Of a stretch of 64,000 nt of DNA, positions 12,401-26,200 are shown piece after piece. Below the pieces are notes generated by a model. It did no database searches, had not been told where the DNA came from, and saw only the letters and a list, made by a program, of their open reading frames with translations. A program made the position numbers and the translations under genes. This DNA comes from Siphonodentalium dalli (lineage: Eukaryota > Mollusca > Scaphopoda > Gadilida > Siphonodentaliidae): assembly GCA_032622095.1 (NCBI GenBank), contig CP136061.1, positions 115,888,754 to 115,952,753 on the forward strand, written 5' to 3'. The number at the start of each line of letters is the position of its first letter. Positions within the stretch are counted from its first letter, which is position 1.

Positions 12401-15400
12401 ATATAAGAGAATGCATTGGCCTAAAAAAAATCTTTTTTTAACACTTTTTAACATTTTTTCTTACATTCTTTAACAATTTTATAATTTTTAATGTGTTAAG
12501 CCAATGCATTCTCTTATATATATGCGAGGCGACCTATGGTCGACTCGCATATATAAGAGAATGCATTGGTACAGGGCCCTTCTGTTGGGTAAAGGGTTAA
12601 GTTCCAATTGTAAACTGAAGTTATATGTGTGGAGCACAGTAGTGTAGGCAACTATGCAGATCCTAGGATTTTTAGGCGAGAACAAAATTGTGGCCAAAAA
12701 TTTTATTTAGTCAAATGAATAATAGACCATAATAGAATAATAGACCATTCTCATGCATACCTTTATAACTGAATGGGAGAAACCATTTAGTATATACAGG
12801 GTTATAAAGCACCCAAATTTGATGACATCGACATAATATGGAAACAAGTTGAGGTCTGCGTGCAATGTCACATGTCATGATTTCAACCAACAGACATCCT
12901 GGATTTAAGTTCCCCAGAGTGAATGCATGTATGAGTTGAAATATATAATAATACCATGTTACATAATTTACATTATTTGTACATTCATACTATGGCTTGT
13001 TGCCATTCATCGGAAAGCTCTCGGGGACAACAGGTCGGGGACAATAGTGTCTGCTAGCCTTAACCTGTCATATAGTTGATAAATGAGCATCATAATACAT
13101 GGGAGTGTTTAACAGGTGGTATCTGATATCACTAGCCTCCTGGGAGACCTTGCTCTTATAACATGTGGATTTTTAGAAATTTTACATGTCCTGGGTAGGT
13201 TATGTTACACCCAGTGTACAAAGCAGTGTTGGGATCACTCAGACCTTTATAAAGATAGCAGATGTAAGAACTGGATATCTAAATGAAAATAAATGAAGTG
13301 TCAATAAACCTTTTTTTATTTAATTTCTTTTTATTACAAAAGTAAAAAAAATTTAAAGGGACACATTGGGAACCTTTTTATCAACTTGTATCATAATCAT
13401 CAATATCTAAATGAAAACAAATGAAAGTGTCAGTGACTTTTTTTTAATTTAATTTTATTTTCGAAAAAAGGTCATAACTCCTTTAAAATAAATCAGATCA
13501 AACCCATATTGGAACTCGATCTGTAATTTGGGGTGTGAAACTCACATACAAAATTTGGTTCCAATCAGATGAAAAATGTTCGAGTTATGGCAGAATGCGT
13601 GAATTCTAAGTCAAAAAAGGGCCATAACTCTCTAACAAAAACTCGGATCAAACCCAAATGTCCCAACACATAGTGTTAGAATCATTGATAAGGGCATTGT
13701 TGATTTTGCTCAAGATGTGACAATTTGCTGCAATTAAATAATGTCAACAGTGTAGTTTCCAGTAATTATTTGGGGACACCTGTTTTATATGCCAAAGTCA
13801 TATCCACAGGCTGCAGCCCTAAGTTGGGGGAGGGTATGGGAAGGGTGGCCTCCCCCTGGAACTACGTACTGCCAAAAAATGACAAATTATTGCTTTATTT
13901 GATGATTTAGTGTTAGTTGTGTTTGTTTTCTAGTAGTAATGATAAAAAACTAATTATCTGAGTATTTTTTTCTTTCCAACTGTTTTTTGGGCACCCATAC
14001 CTGTTACAGGTACCAAAACTGGCCTGGAAACTACCCTGAATGTCAAGATACCACAACTTTACAAATAGATCACAAAACAAAAGATGGACTGTCGTTTGGA
14101 GCATACACCCATGTGGCATACCATCTAGTGTGGGCAAACCTATAACATATGACTGAGATACTCAGCCATATGGACCAAAAAATCAGCATTTTCAGATAAA
14201 GGAAGATGAATAACTCTAGAACGGAAAACCCGAGCAAAATGATTGAACACTCCTTTGGATGTCCTCACAGTAGTGGCCATCCATTCCAAATTTCATTGAG
14301 ATCAGACTACCGATGGTGGAGATATCTGCTCGGACAGACAAAAAAACCAACATTTACAGATAAACAAAGATAAATAACTCTAGAACGGAATAACCGAACA
14401 AAACGATTGAACAATCCATTGAATGTTCTCATAGTAGGGAACATCCATTCCAAATTCAATTGAGATCCGAGCACTAATACTGTTTAATTTATGATCTGAA
14501 CAGATATCAGATGGACGGACCAACATTTCAAGATAAACAAAGATGAATAACTCTAGAATTGAAAACCTGAACATGACGATTAAACATTCCATTCAATGTC
14601 CTCATAGTAGTGAACATCTATGCTATATTTGATTGAGATTGGAGCACTACTGTTCAAGTTATGACCTGAACAGACATCGGACGAACAGATGCAAAACAGT
14701 AGACCCACTTTTATTTAAAAGGGGGGGGGGTATAAAAATGTGAACTTGAAGTGTCTTGTGACCTGCCTATCGACAAAGAACACAAACCTGTGAATCAAGA
14801 TCTGTAACCTCCAGATTGACCTTCATCAACTGCTTGTTGACAAACGTTATCAATGTCTGAAAAAATATAATATTGATTATTTAATTGCTGAAAAAAAGTT
14901 CTGTTTAATGATAGTGCTAATGCTTACAATTCAAATAAATTCCCGAAATATAATTTGTCTACTAATATAGATCATGTCATGAGTTTCTATCTCTTCTTGA
15001 GATCATCCTCCTTCAGTTCAAAAGCTGGGAACTTTTTGATGTTCTGACAGAGAAGTTTGTAATATTGAAAAAAAAAAAAAACTGTAAATATTTTTCTTTG
15101 TTAATACCTGTTCTTTAATAATGTATTTCATGTAGATATAAGTCCCAGATCGAGATTGTATGATTTAGGTTACTTTAGTTAGCCGATTTACTTTGTGTCA
15201 CTTATAATCATGGAATTTCTCCCGGGTAATCAGTTCAATGTTTATTTCGATATCGGCTCACAAAAGTAAAAAAAAGTCATGCAATCTTGAGCTTGGCCCA
15301 TCCCCTACTGTGAAATAAGATTATTAAGGAAAAGGTTCCCAGGTTTTGAATGGGTTGAATATGATCTCTATGGGGGTAGCCAGAGCAGAGATTCATGGCA

Positions 15401-17201
15401 TGATCCACGACTAATATCGCTAACAATCCCTTATAAGGACAGAGCTCACAATATACATGTACTTCACCGTTTCTATACTAAATGGATTCTCCCAGTCAGT
15501 TATAAAAGTATACATTGGAATGGTATATTATTCATTTGGAGGGGTGTTCCGGTCATAAAAGCAGACAACAGTATGAAAAAAACTTAAAACAAGAGGAAAA
15601 TGATTCATATTCATAGGTGGGAAATGTTCAGGTAATAAGTTCAATAGTTGATGGAAATATGGCTTGTTGCCATTCATCGGAAAGCTCTCGGGGAGAGCTT
15701 TCCGATGAATGGCAACAAGCCATATTTCCGACTAAATCCTGAAAAGTTACCTATAATTCTGCTGTGGTTAAGAGGTCGATTACTTAGGGCATTACTGTAC
15801 TTCATCTAAACACCTTAAAAGAAGTAAGTTCCCTCCTCATAAAATACCCTAGATCCAGGGTTTCCGCTAGTGGTTGGGGGAATGTGGTCTAGTGTTGAAC
15901 GATTAGTGAATTTCAGAGTCGACTAGTCGAGACCCAAAAGTCGCGTTGCGTCAACTAGTCCGTACCCGATATCAAAACTTTCAAACATAACATGGTACGG
16001 AAAATTCATCATACATGGCGTACACCGATGACTGATGCAATGACGGTCTATTGCGTAGCGCATTTCCCTGCATAAACACCAATTTATTTGGGAAATAATA
16101 CTGTAAACATCTTGATATTTATCCAAGACACTGAATGTAATTATATAATTAGACATGTGGTGGATAATGATTAGAAACTCGATCATTTATACAGGTTTTA
16201 AATTTAATATCTGCGTTCGAGATTTCGTTTAGTCACGTGATCACCAATAAACCGGTGCCGAGAGGTGTCACTATAAAATGTTAATGTTCCGACTAAATAC
16301 GCCCTATAGAATAGGCTATGTTGTAGAATACGATAGCCAGTTCTTAATGTCAGTATCATTTATACACGGTAGCAACAATGACATCACCTAAAGCGACCTT
16401 CAATTGATCAATTGAAACATACACAGTGTCTAGATCAAAGCGGTCTCCGACAAACGATAAAGCCGCGTCAATCATTGCCATCATGTCGCAGTGATGTCTT
16501 TGACCTCAAACGACGAGTGAGACATTGTGTTGTCAATTTCATTCTTTCAAGTAATAGTCGGGTCACCGTGTGTGTCTATACTAGTAACACTGTAAATTCC
16601 GGGTGCCACCAAACGTTATACTTACCGTAACTTATGCGCAGTTAACACCGTTTATGTCGGAATCGATCTAGAAAACGTTACACATGGAACTAATACACTA
16701 TGTTCCGACTAGTCGACGGCAAAATTCAGAGTCGACGTTCTGACATTTCAGCGTCGTCTACGACTAGTCGATTAATCGTTTCAACCCTAATGTGGTCGTA
16801 TTTGGGAAGAACATATCGGGCGTTCTGTCGGGAGAAAATTTTGATGTTTATCACTGAAAAGTAGCGATTTCAGTCACACTCAGTGTCAAGCGTACTCTAG
16901 CAGTTAATAAGTGCTTTGCACACGTTCTGCATGCCTGCTTTACAGTACCGACCAAAACAAGTTGGTGTAAACTCAAAAGCCATTCCTCAGACAGAGATGA
17001 CCACATCTGGATTCGTATAATGGATAATTCTGCATTCATTGGATGGGGAATAAATACACTGATAATAACTATTAATATTTTTAAAAAATTTAGTTTTACT
17101 TAAACATTTCTTACAGACCTAGTTTTGAGGTAAAAGGTCTGCGCTGTTCGTCGTAGGGACTGCAAAAACTACCTTGTGTTCATGGTTGTAGCTCAGTATT
17201 C

Positions 17202-17238
<37 letters not shown>

Positions 17239-20200
17239 TAATGATTTACCGATGTATATTGCGCATTTTGAGGGGAAATAGTGGGTCAGAAAGTTGGGAC
17301 TTAGACAGAAATCTACGGTAAATTAAAATGCGAGAGGCTGATTACTACTAAACATTTGCCAACAAAGCGTTACCCAAGATGGTGCAGACAACTGTGCACA
17401 TGGTCCGCGCTATTGATCATGTCTTATTTAGGCACCAAGTGTAGGATTCCTTGCAATCTGTTAATCATCAGTGTCGGTGATCGCTCCTCCTGAGTAAAAA
17501 GGGGGCTGAGCTAGGTCTGTGGTTATTTTGTGACCAATATTATGTCAAGGTTGGGGAGGGGAATGAGGCTGCTGGATGGCCGGCATGCCGTAGTAGCGGA
17601 AACCCTGCTAGATCTCCTATGTTATTCATCAGATCGTTTTGAATTTTTAACGAATTGAGAGCACTTAAAGGTATGGTTGGCCTTGGCGGTGGGTATCCTG
17701 TAAAAATATTTCCACCCGTCAAAAACCGCCACAAACAGAAAGAACATCAAAATGTAGACAGACTTTGTCCGTATACAAATAAGAAATATCGCATAAACAG
17801 TATGTTATTGTCATTTGTTTGACCATTGTTATGTAAACAAAAGCATAAAAAGTTACTTTTCTGGTGTTTGTTTATATTATGATGGTAAACATAAAGAGCG
17901 TTCTTTGTTGGTGAATTCCTGATATGGAACAAATAAAGAGCGTTTATGCCATTTTTGTGTGATTAGGCAGTAGTATTGTGCTGTCTTCTGTAACACAAGC
18001 AGGCTCTTGCTTAGGTAAAAAATAGTAGGGGTCTTTATGATAACATGCTCTTTACGCGTTAGTCATGGTATATATGAACGAAACTGTATGCATTTTAATG
18101 TTTTTCTGTTTACGGTGATTGGAACAAATATGAATATTTTCGACAACTAAGGCCTCACGTGCCTTTAATTACCCAGATGGTTATCTAACCTTCTTCTGAA
18201 TGTAGCTTGATTGGAAAAATTTCCTAAAAAATCACACTTTCAACTTTGACACTCAACAAAATTTTGTTAACTGGATGATCAGTGTTCGTGAAGTGTCACC
18301 GGCCATATTACTGCTTGAAATTTTCTTGGACTTGCCAATTGTTACTTTGTTGGAATTGAGGGCTTTAATTTTTAACCACCCTCATATCTGATTCACTGCA
18401 TGCACTTAAAGGGATCCCTGCGCCATATGACGGACATATCAGGTGTTATCGCCATCGATTTATTGAATATAAACAACCACATAATGCACATCGATCAAAG
18501 AATGTGTGTTTCACCAAATGAGACAAGAAAAGATGCCACATTTCAAGAAACTGGCTATGCAAAATGCTTCAAAACGAGATAAGCTTCACATAGCCAATTT
18601 CTTAAAAATGATTTTACTTATTGCATTTGGTGAAAAAAAAAAACAATTCTTCAAGCGACCTGCATTACGGGGTTGTTTGTCTTCAATAAATCAATGGCGA
18701 TAACACCTGCTTGGTCTGTCATATGGGGCAGGGATCCCTTCAAGTGCATGCAGTGAACCAGTTATGGGGTGGTTCAAATTTGTGCCCCTAAATTCCCACA
18801 TAGTGATACCTGGTTCAGTTAAAGAAAATTCCACGTAGTAATTATGCCCGTGATACTTGGCAAACACTGATCATCCAGTTAACCCAACAAAACGCAATGA
18901 TGTTGAGCGTCAAAGTTGAAAGAGTGATATTTTAAAATGGCAAATTTTCCAATCAAGCGACATTCAGAAGAATGTTAGAAAAACATCTGGATATTTAACT
19001 CCCAGAATATTCTGCATTTCCCATGTTCTCAATTCGTTAAATATTTCAACATGATTGGGTGAATAGCATAGGGAGATGCGGGGTATTATATGAGGGGGGA
19101 ACTTACACTTATTTTGAGGAGTTTCTATGCTGCAAATTTTGGAATGATAAAAAAAAGAGAGATAATCCTACGAATGAAAATTAACAAAATTCAATCTTCC
19201 TATTATTGTTATCTTCTGACCAATGGCTAACAACAGCACAAACCCTGCAAATAGTGTGTCTGTCATTTGCAGATTGAGGTCCCCATATGGTGAATTTAGT
19301 GATGCTATCCTGCATGGGGGGGGGTTAGCTTCAACAAATTCACCCTTTAAGAACCTCATTCTGCTTAGGTTTCAACTGCTATGGGAGTTTCCCCAGTTGA
19401 AGTTGGTAGTGTGCACCCATTAATCACCTCGATTATGCATTTTATCTTCTGCAAATTAGGGGATATAGAAACTTCCCAGAAGGGAAAGAGTAACTAAAAA
19501 CAATGGTAATTTGAAATCTATACTTCCCAGAAGATGAGGCCTAAGCAGAATGAAGTCCCCAGAGGGTGAATTTGGTGATGCTAGCACGCCATGCGGAATA
19601 AAAATTCAGCCTCTGGGGACCTCATTCAAATGACAGACACACCATTTGTCAAACGCTGGTTGACCAGTGTAATTGCACTCGACCCTGTCTCCATTATCAA
19701 TTCAGTAGAGCAAATTTAAGAAATTTATATTCATTTTAGCACATTCCATGACAGTGCGCTGAACCAGAAAATCTTTGGGCCAAAGTCTGAGCCATTCTCA
19801 ATATTTTTCGTCCATTTGAAAAAGCCTTGGGCTATTTTAATTTTTTTTTTCACAAATTCAACTCTTTCATGACCGGAGCTGCGCTGGTCAATGATAATAA
19901 TGAAAATAATATGACTTTGTCACTTATAGTCCCTTCCTAACGGGCAGTTAATAAATCATAACACCATAAAAATCATGTTATTGTTATACTGCACACTTCT
20001 TAGTGGTAGTGACTTCTTGAATGCCAACAGAATAAGAGGCAAATACTAAAAACAAACAGACAAATTATATTTACCTTTTTGACAAGGTTGAGTTTATCCG
20101 GAGCATGGTCAAACAATGTGTCGAAGGCATCTCTCTCTGTGAAGAAATATACACACTACTGTAAGGAATCTCTCTTAAATAAGAATGCACAAATAAAGAA

Positions 20201-23200
20201 ATATTTTAGGCTGCTGTTTCTTCCTGTAGCATCTTCAATATTGCATTAACCTCTTCGCTGCTATGACGTCGTAACTATTACGGACGTAAAAGTGCACGCT
20301 GTGTGCTATATGGTCCATAGGTACTACGGACCTACTTCAGCACACTAGCAGTAGGCCATTATACCATAACTGGAACTCAGAGATTGGTTCTTCGGAATAA
20401 CTGTATCTCAAAGTTTCAAACAGTGTATGATGTTCCACGATTGTGAACGATAATAGCCTTTCAACTGAGTCAGTTTAATGGTTCTTGTGATATTCCAGTT
20501 ATAGTTTCCCATTGGAAAATGGCAATAACGTCAACAGCCCAGCACACGACATCATAAAGTCATTTAGCAGCGAAGAGGTTAACTCTTTCATGACAGGAGC
20601 TTCGCAAAATTTTGCGAAAACCCTGTGTCAATGCATGCTCTTATATATGTGAGTCTCCCATTGGGGGCCTCACATATATAAGACAATGCATTGGCCTAAC
20701 AATATGTACCTTGACCTTGTAAGCCAGTGCATTCTCTTATATATTTGAGTCTCCCAGAAGGAGCATCATATATATAAGAGAATCCACTGGCTTACAAGGT
20801 CAAGGTAAATAGAGTTAGGCCAATGTATTCTCTTATATATGCGAGGCTCACTATGGGAGTCTCACATATATAAGAGAATGCATTGGCACAGGGTTTTCGC
20901 AAAATTTCAGGAAGCTCCAGTCATGAACGGATTAACTGGAGTTAACATCCAGAAATTAAGAAAATGCAAATAAGGAAGTTAGAAAGGGACCACAACTCCA
21001 CAATTCTGGGGAAAAAATGGGAGGCCAGACATGAATTCTAGTTTAACCTATATTTTTGTGTTGCAAACACGCTTCCTACAGGTCAGGGGCATAATGCAAA
21101 TTAATTATGATTGTTAAAAATGTTGACATTTATAATAAATGCTCATATTTATATGTGAATTTTCCTATGAATATCAGGCATACTCACCGAATCTTGCACC
21201 CATATCACTGTGAAAATAAGAAAATGTTAGTTAGTTATAACTCAGATTATCACTGAGAAATCATGTATTACAAAGTTTGAATTTCAGAAGGGATTACTGT
21301 ATTGTAACTAACCAATTTATCCTTTCTTTACTAAATGGATTCAACCATTCAGTTAAGTATACATTAAAATGGTATTATTCATCTAGAGCGCTTTTCAGGA
21401 AAAATACTGCAAATTTCATATATTCACTTGAAATAATTTTTTGAGAATAAAAAGAAACAAAACCAACACGTTAATATCTCAATTATTCTCATTTTCCCAC
21501 GCTATTATGATTGATAGAACGATTTGGTGAGAAGTCACAAACAACACCACAGGGGTTGCATTTTCGGTAAAAAAAATTGACTGGATTTCATAAACCAACT
21601 AATTAACTGGGTGTTACCTAAAGCATTATTTAAAAGTTAAGTTGAAAGTTAATGAAATGAAAACAAGGGCATCGCTAGGGCATGGCAAAAAATGCCCCAT
21701 GGTAATTCCAACAAAGGGCCATAACTCTCGATGAAAATTGGTGGATAGAACACCAAATTCGAACTTGGCTTGTATTTTGGACTAGTAAACTCACAAACCA
21801 AATTTCATTCCATTCAGTTCAGAAAATTTACTAAAGTTATCACCGGAAATGAAAACACAAATTCCAACAAATAGGGCCATAACTCTGATGAAAATTGGTG
21901 GGCGGAACCCAAATTTGAACTTGACCTGTATTTTAGGCTTAGTAGCTCACATTCCAAATTACATTCCATTCAGTTCAGACTTACTAAAGTTATGATCCGG
22001 AAACAAAAAAACAAATGGATGGATAGGCGACAAGACAGACCAATAACATACAGTAATGCTCTAGGGAGAGCTTTCCGATGAATGGCAACAAGCCATATTT
22101 CCGACTAAATCCTGAAAAGTTACCCATAATTCTGCTGTGGTTAAAGAGTCGATTACTGTAGTACATCCGGTTATATAAAACAGGCGATTAAAAATCACTT
22201 TCGACAGTAACAGATCCCATCCCTGTGATTGTGATTTCTGGATAGAGAGCTATCAATGGACAGAAATTTTGCTTCAAGGATCATGTTCAACTTAAACTAT
22301 GAAGTTACCACAAAAACATTAACTGAATATGTTTGACTATATAGTTGAATATAGTTGAATCAGTCCCCATGATGGGTAATCTCTGAGATCAGCTTGAATA
22401 AAATTGTCTGATGGGGATGGGGGACTTTCAGAGAGATTCTAAATAAACTTGGAGTTATCAGCCAAAAATTGTTTTAAACATGCATACCAAATTTCATTCC
22501 ATTCAGTCATCATCCAAAAATGAAAAAGGTCTGTATCTCTGGTAAAAATGGGTGGACGGAACCGAAACTTGATCCATATCTTATGGTTGTAAACCTACAT
22601 ACCAAATTTCATTCCATTCAGTTAATATTAACTAAAGTTTTCATCCAGAAATGAAAATTGAGCTCAAATTTCAACAAACTCTTTTAAAAATGGGCAGTTG
22701 TTCCGCAAAATTATTTTGTGGTAGTGAACATACATACCTTATTTAGTTCAGTAGAACTAAGGTTATCATCAGAAATCAAATATGTATGAATGGATGGACA
22801 GATGGACGAACAGACAAAAAAATAAATGACCCGTTTTTAAAATGGTTGTATGAAAACTACAAATAAAACCTCCTATTTATTCTAACACTTACTCATTTGT
22901 AGTTGTGATTTCTTCATAAACCCGTCTCGGCAACAACAAACCGTCTCGTTTCTGCACAAAAAAACACACAGTCAGATTCATAATAACGAAACAAATTTTA
23001 GGCAACACAAGGAGTAGCGAATGGCCATTAAATAACACTTAGAAATGGATTATGGAAATAGAAGAATTGGATAAGAGATGCAGGGTCAAGTAGTGGAAGC
23101 TACGAGAAAGATGGCCTCAGATTGGAAATACATTTATTGTAATTGGGTATCATACATAACACTATTGAGTAAGTCTGACTTGCCAAATATTCTCCACGAA

Positions 23201-26200
23201 CCGGCCTCGACAAAGTTGTTGTGCTATTAAGGTAAAAAATTTCAAAAACTAACGAGACAGTTTTTGGTATCCACTCAAAAACACTAAAATTCTTTATATA
23301 TCTTGTGTAATTATCCGGTTATGAAAAGTGTAGTGTTTGTAAATATAAGAACTGATTATTGGGTTTAATGCGATCAAGGGTTTTGAACTCTTTCCGACTC
23401 ATGCAGCTTATCTAATACTTAACGCAGCTAAAATCCCATGACAACATTAAACTTGCTGTTGGATTCTAACTCTTTACCGAACATTTATCAAAGTATATAT
23501 TGGATTGGTCTATTATTCATTTGGAGGGATGTTAAGGTTATAAAAGCAGATGACAGACAGACAAAAAGATGATACAAATGCAGAAAGATTCAGATAATAA
23601 GTTCAACAAACGACATATGGTTTCCAAGGGGAACTACTCACCAATGAGTATTTAACCCTTTCAGTGCCAAGTCCGATTTTGATATCAACCCATATTTCCT
23701 TGATTATTTTTCAAATTTATTGATTATAATAATGTGATACATTGATGGAAAGAGCTCTTAGAAATATCAAGGAAATATGGGTTGATACCAAAATCGGACT
23801 TGGCACTGAAAGGGTTAATATAGAAAGGGTTAAATGATTAACCTAGCATAATACAAGAGCATTGTCTCTTGATAATTTTAATTGCTTGACTTTCTGATCA
23901 AAACCTTTTGTTGAATGGAACTCTCCTTGGGGCCTGCAAATCGGCACTTCTCGGCAGATTTGAAATCCGATATCGAATCGAGAATCCAATATCGATATCA
24001 AATCGAATCTCGAATCAAATCGGCTAGCCGCTGGGGCATGTATAGGTCCTCAAGTCATTCATGAGTTTATTATTATATAAGAAATTTGCAAATTTTAGTG
24101 TGCATTTTGAAATAAAATAACATCACAAGTGCGATTCCAAATATATAATGTATAATTCCAAATAAGTTTTAGCGCTTAAACTGAATTGTTTGAGGAAAGG
24201 TACATGCGTAAAACAATTATGCAGTTTGCAGAATGCAGCTAATATTTAATTCAGATGCGAGTTGAAATCGGAAGACATTTTTGTAGCGTGATCATGTAAC
24301 CCACAATTGTGCACATTAATAGGGCAGATGTAGGCCTATATTCGTCCAATACCACAATTCAGTTTGGCAATAGTATAAGTAGAAGGCAATATGCATGTTG
24401 AGCCCAAGCCTCAACATAAGAGTCCGGTCACAGTAAAAAATCAACTATTTTTTGGCAATGTTTTACGCAACTAATCTATTATATATTTTGGAACTTCTGT
24501 CTGTCCATCTGTCTGTATTTATGTGTATTATAGACTCGAAAACTGCTCTACCGATACGACTCAAATTTGGTATGTAGACCTATTTTGATCCCGGGGACAA
24601 TATGGGCTGGTCCAATTTCATGAGCGGCAGTGTCCTTGACCTCGCTCATATACACTCATATAGGCATGTTTATGGACCGATCAAACAATATTTGTTTTCT
24701 TTGTCCGAGACGGACGAGGCGATCACAAAGAAATCCCTAAATAGCCCAGAAGCCGGGCACATCAGCTAATTAATTGATTTATAAAATGCCTATAAAAATG
24801 TCCCATAACAGATATCATATACTTTGTCAAAATTAATATTACTGGCACAAAATTATGAATGACTGTCACAAACCAATTGGTGTCTGTCAGGTACCAAAAT
24901 ATGAGTTATTTCCAGGCGATATCGAAATCAAATCAAAGCTTGAATATTTGCAGGGCCCTGAACTGGGTGAAATCAAGCCTGAGTTTAGTGTGCCTGTCAT
25001 TTTCAGAATGAGGTCCTCAGAGGGTGAATTTAGTGATGCTATCCCACATAGTGGAATAGCATCACCAAATTAACCCTCTGGGACCTCATTCTGCTTAGGC
25101 CTCATCTGCTGTGGCAGATATAGACTCAGATTGAAGTTCCCAAATTGGTGAATATTGTGATGTACACCTATGCTATGCGGGATAGCGTCACTAAATTAAC
25201 CTTCTGGGGACCTCATTTTGCAAATGACAGGCACACTAAACTCAGGCTTGGGTAAAATCCTGAAAACTCCAAACATTATGACAGGAAAAGTAGTGTTCCT
25301 GATTACTATTTTTGATCATACCTGTACTGTAATGAGGGAAACCTTGACATTCTCAGGCAATCTGATTGGTGCTCGGAAATGCCTGGCAAGCGTTACAAGT
25401 AAATGCAGAATGGCCACAATGTTCTTAGAATGAATGCCTGAAAATAAAATGGAGGCAGCAAGTTAAACGTCTTCCAAGAACAGCAAATAGATTTAATAAC
25501 CATACAGAGACAGCAAGTGAAAATTTATCAATTGTTATGTATTAGTATTTAATAGTCACAAATTATTTCCTTAAATATAAACAAAAGCAAAACAAATGAT
25601 AAAAAATATGCTCATTTGGCAGTGTGTTTGACATGTTTTCGCAAGAACATTTTGGATGAGCAGTTATTTTCATTGTTAGCAAATTAATTAGTTTAGCACG
25701 GGAGTGGCATTTTAATGTGATTCCCTAGAATATTATATAACTCAACTCCATTAACCAGATTTCACACATACTTGTTATGTACTGCCATTTACAGTAATGC
25801 CCTAAATAATCAACTCCTTAACGACAGCAGAATTATGGGTAATTTTTCAGGATTTAGTCTGAAATATGGCTTGTTGCCATTCATCGGAAACCTCTCAGTG
25901 AGTGCTTTCCGATGAATGGCAACAAGCCATATTTCCGACTAAATCCTGAAAAGTTAACCATAATTCTGCTGTCGTTAAGGAGTTGATTATTTAGGGCATT
26001 ACTGTAGACTGGCTATCCACAAACTTACTATCTACACTCCATTTAGCCTGGTTCCATCCCTGTGGTATGTTGAGTATTCTATTTATTACATCAAGGACGA
26101 CTCTTAGCTTCTGTTTCTGACCAATCTCTGACTGTGAAACCTCAGGAGAATCAACCCTGATATTGGCTAACCTCTCTAAAAGAAATATATTTTTTTAATA

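Larger units (their letters stand above)
15856..17607. mobile_element. hAT-like element (outer of a nested pair)
   Basis: TIRs are CAGGGTTTCCGCTAGTGG at the left and ...AGCGGAAACCCTG at the right. They are flanked by CTAGATC at 15849-15855 and 17608-17614, a 7-bp direct repeat (hAT elements usually make 8). No transposase was recognised. Confidence 0.75.
15803..19126. mobile_element. Long foldback element with nested insertions
   Basis: The arms pair at several depths: 15807-15855 with 19075-19126 (aagtaagttccc...ccctcctcata), 17612-17664 with 19028-19079 (taacgaattgaga), and 18180-18420 with 18730-18985 (gatgatcagtgtt, gcatgcacttaaaggga). The innermost part covers 18400-18740. The left arm is broken by 15856-17607 and 17665-18168; the right arm is intact. 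Without inserts the palindrome would be about 1.1 kb. Confidence 0.75.
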
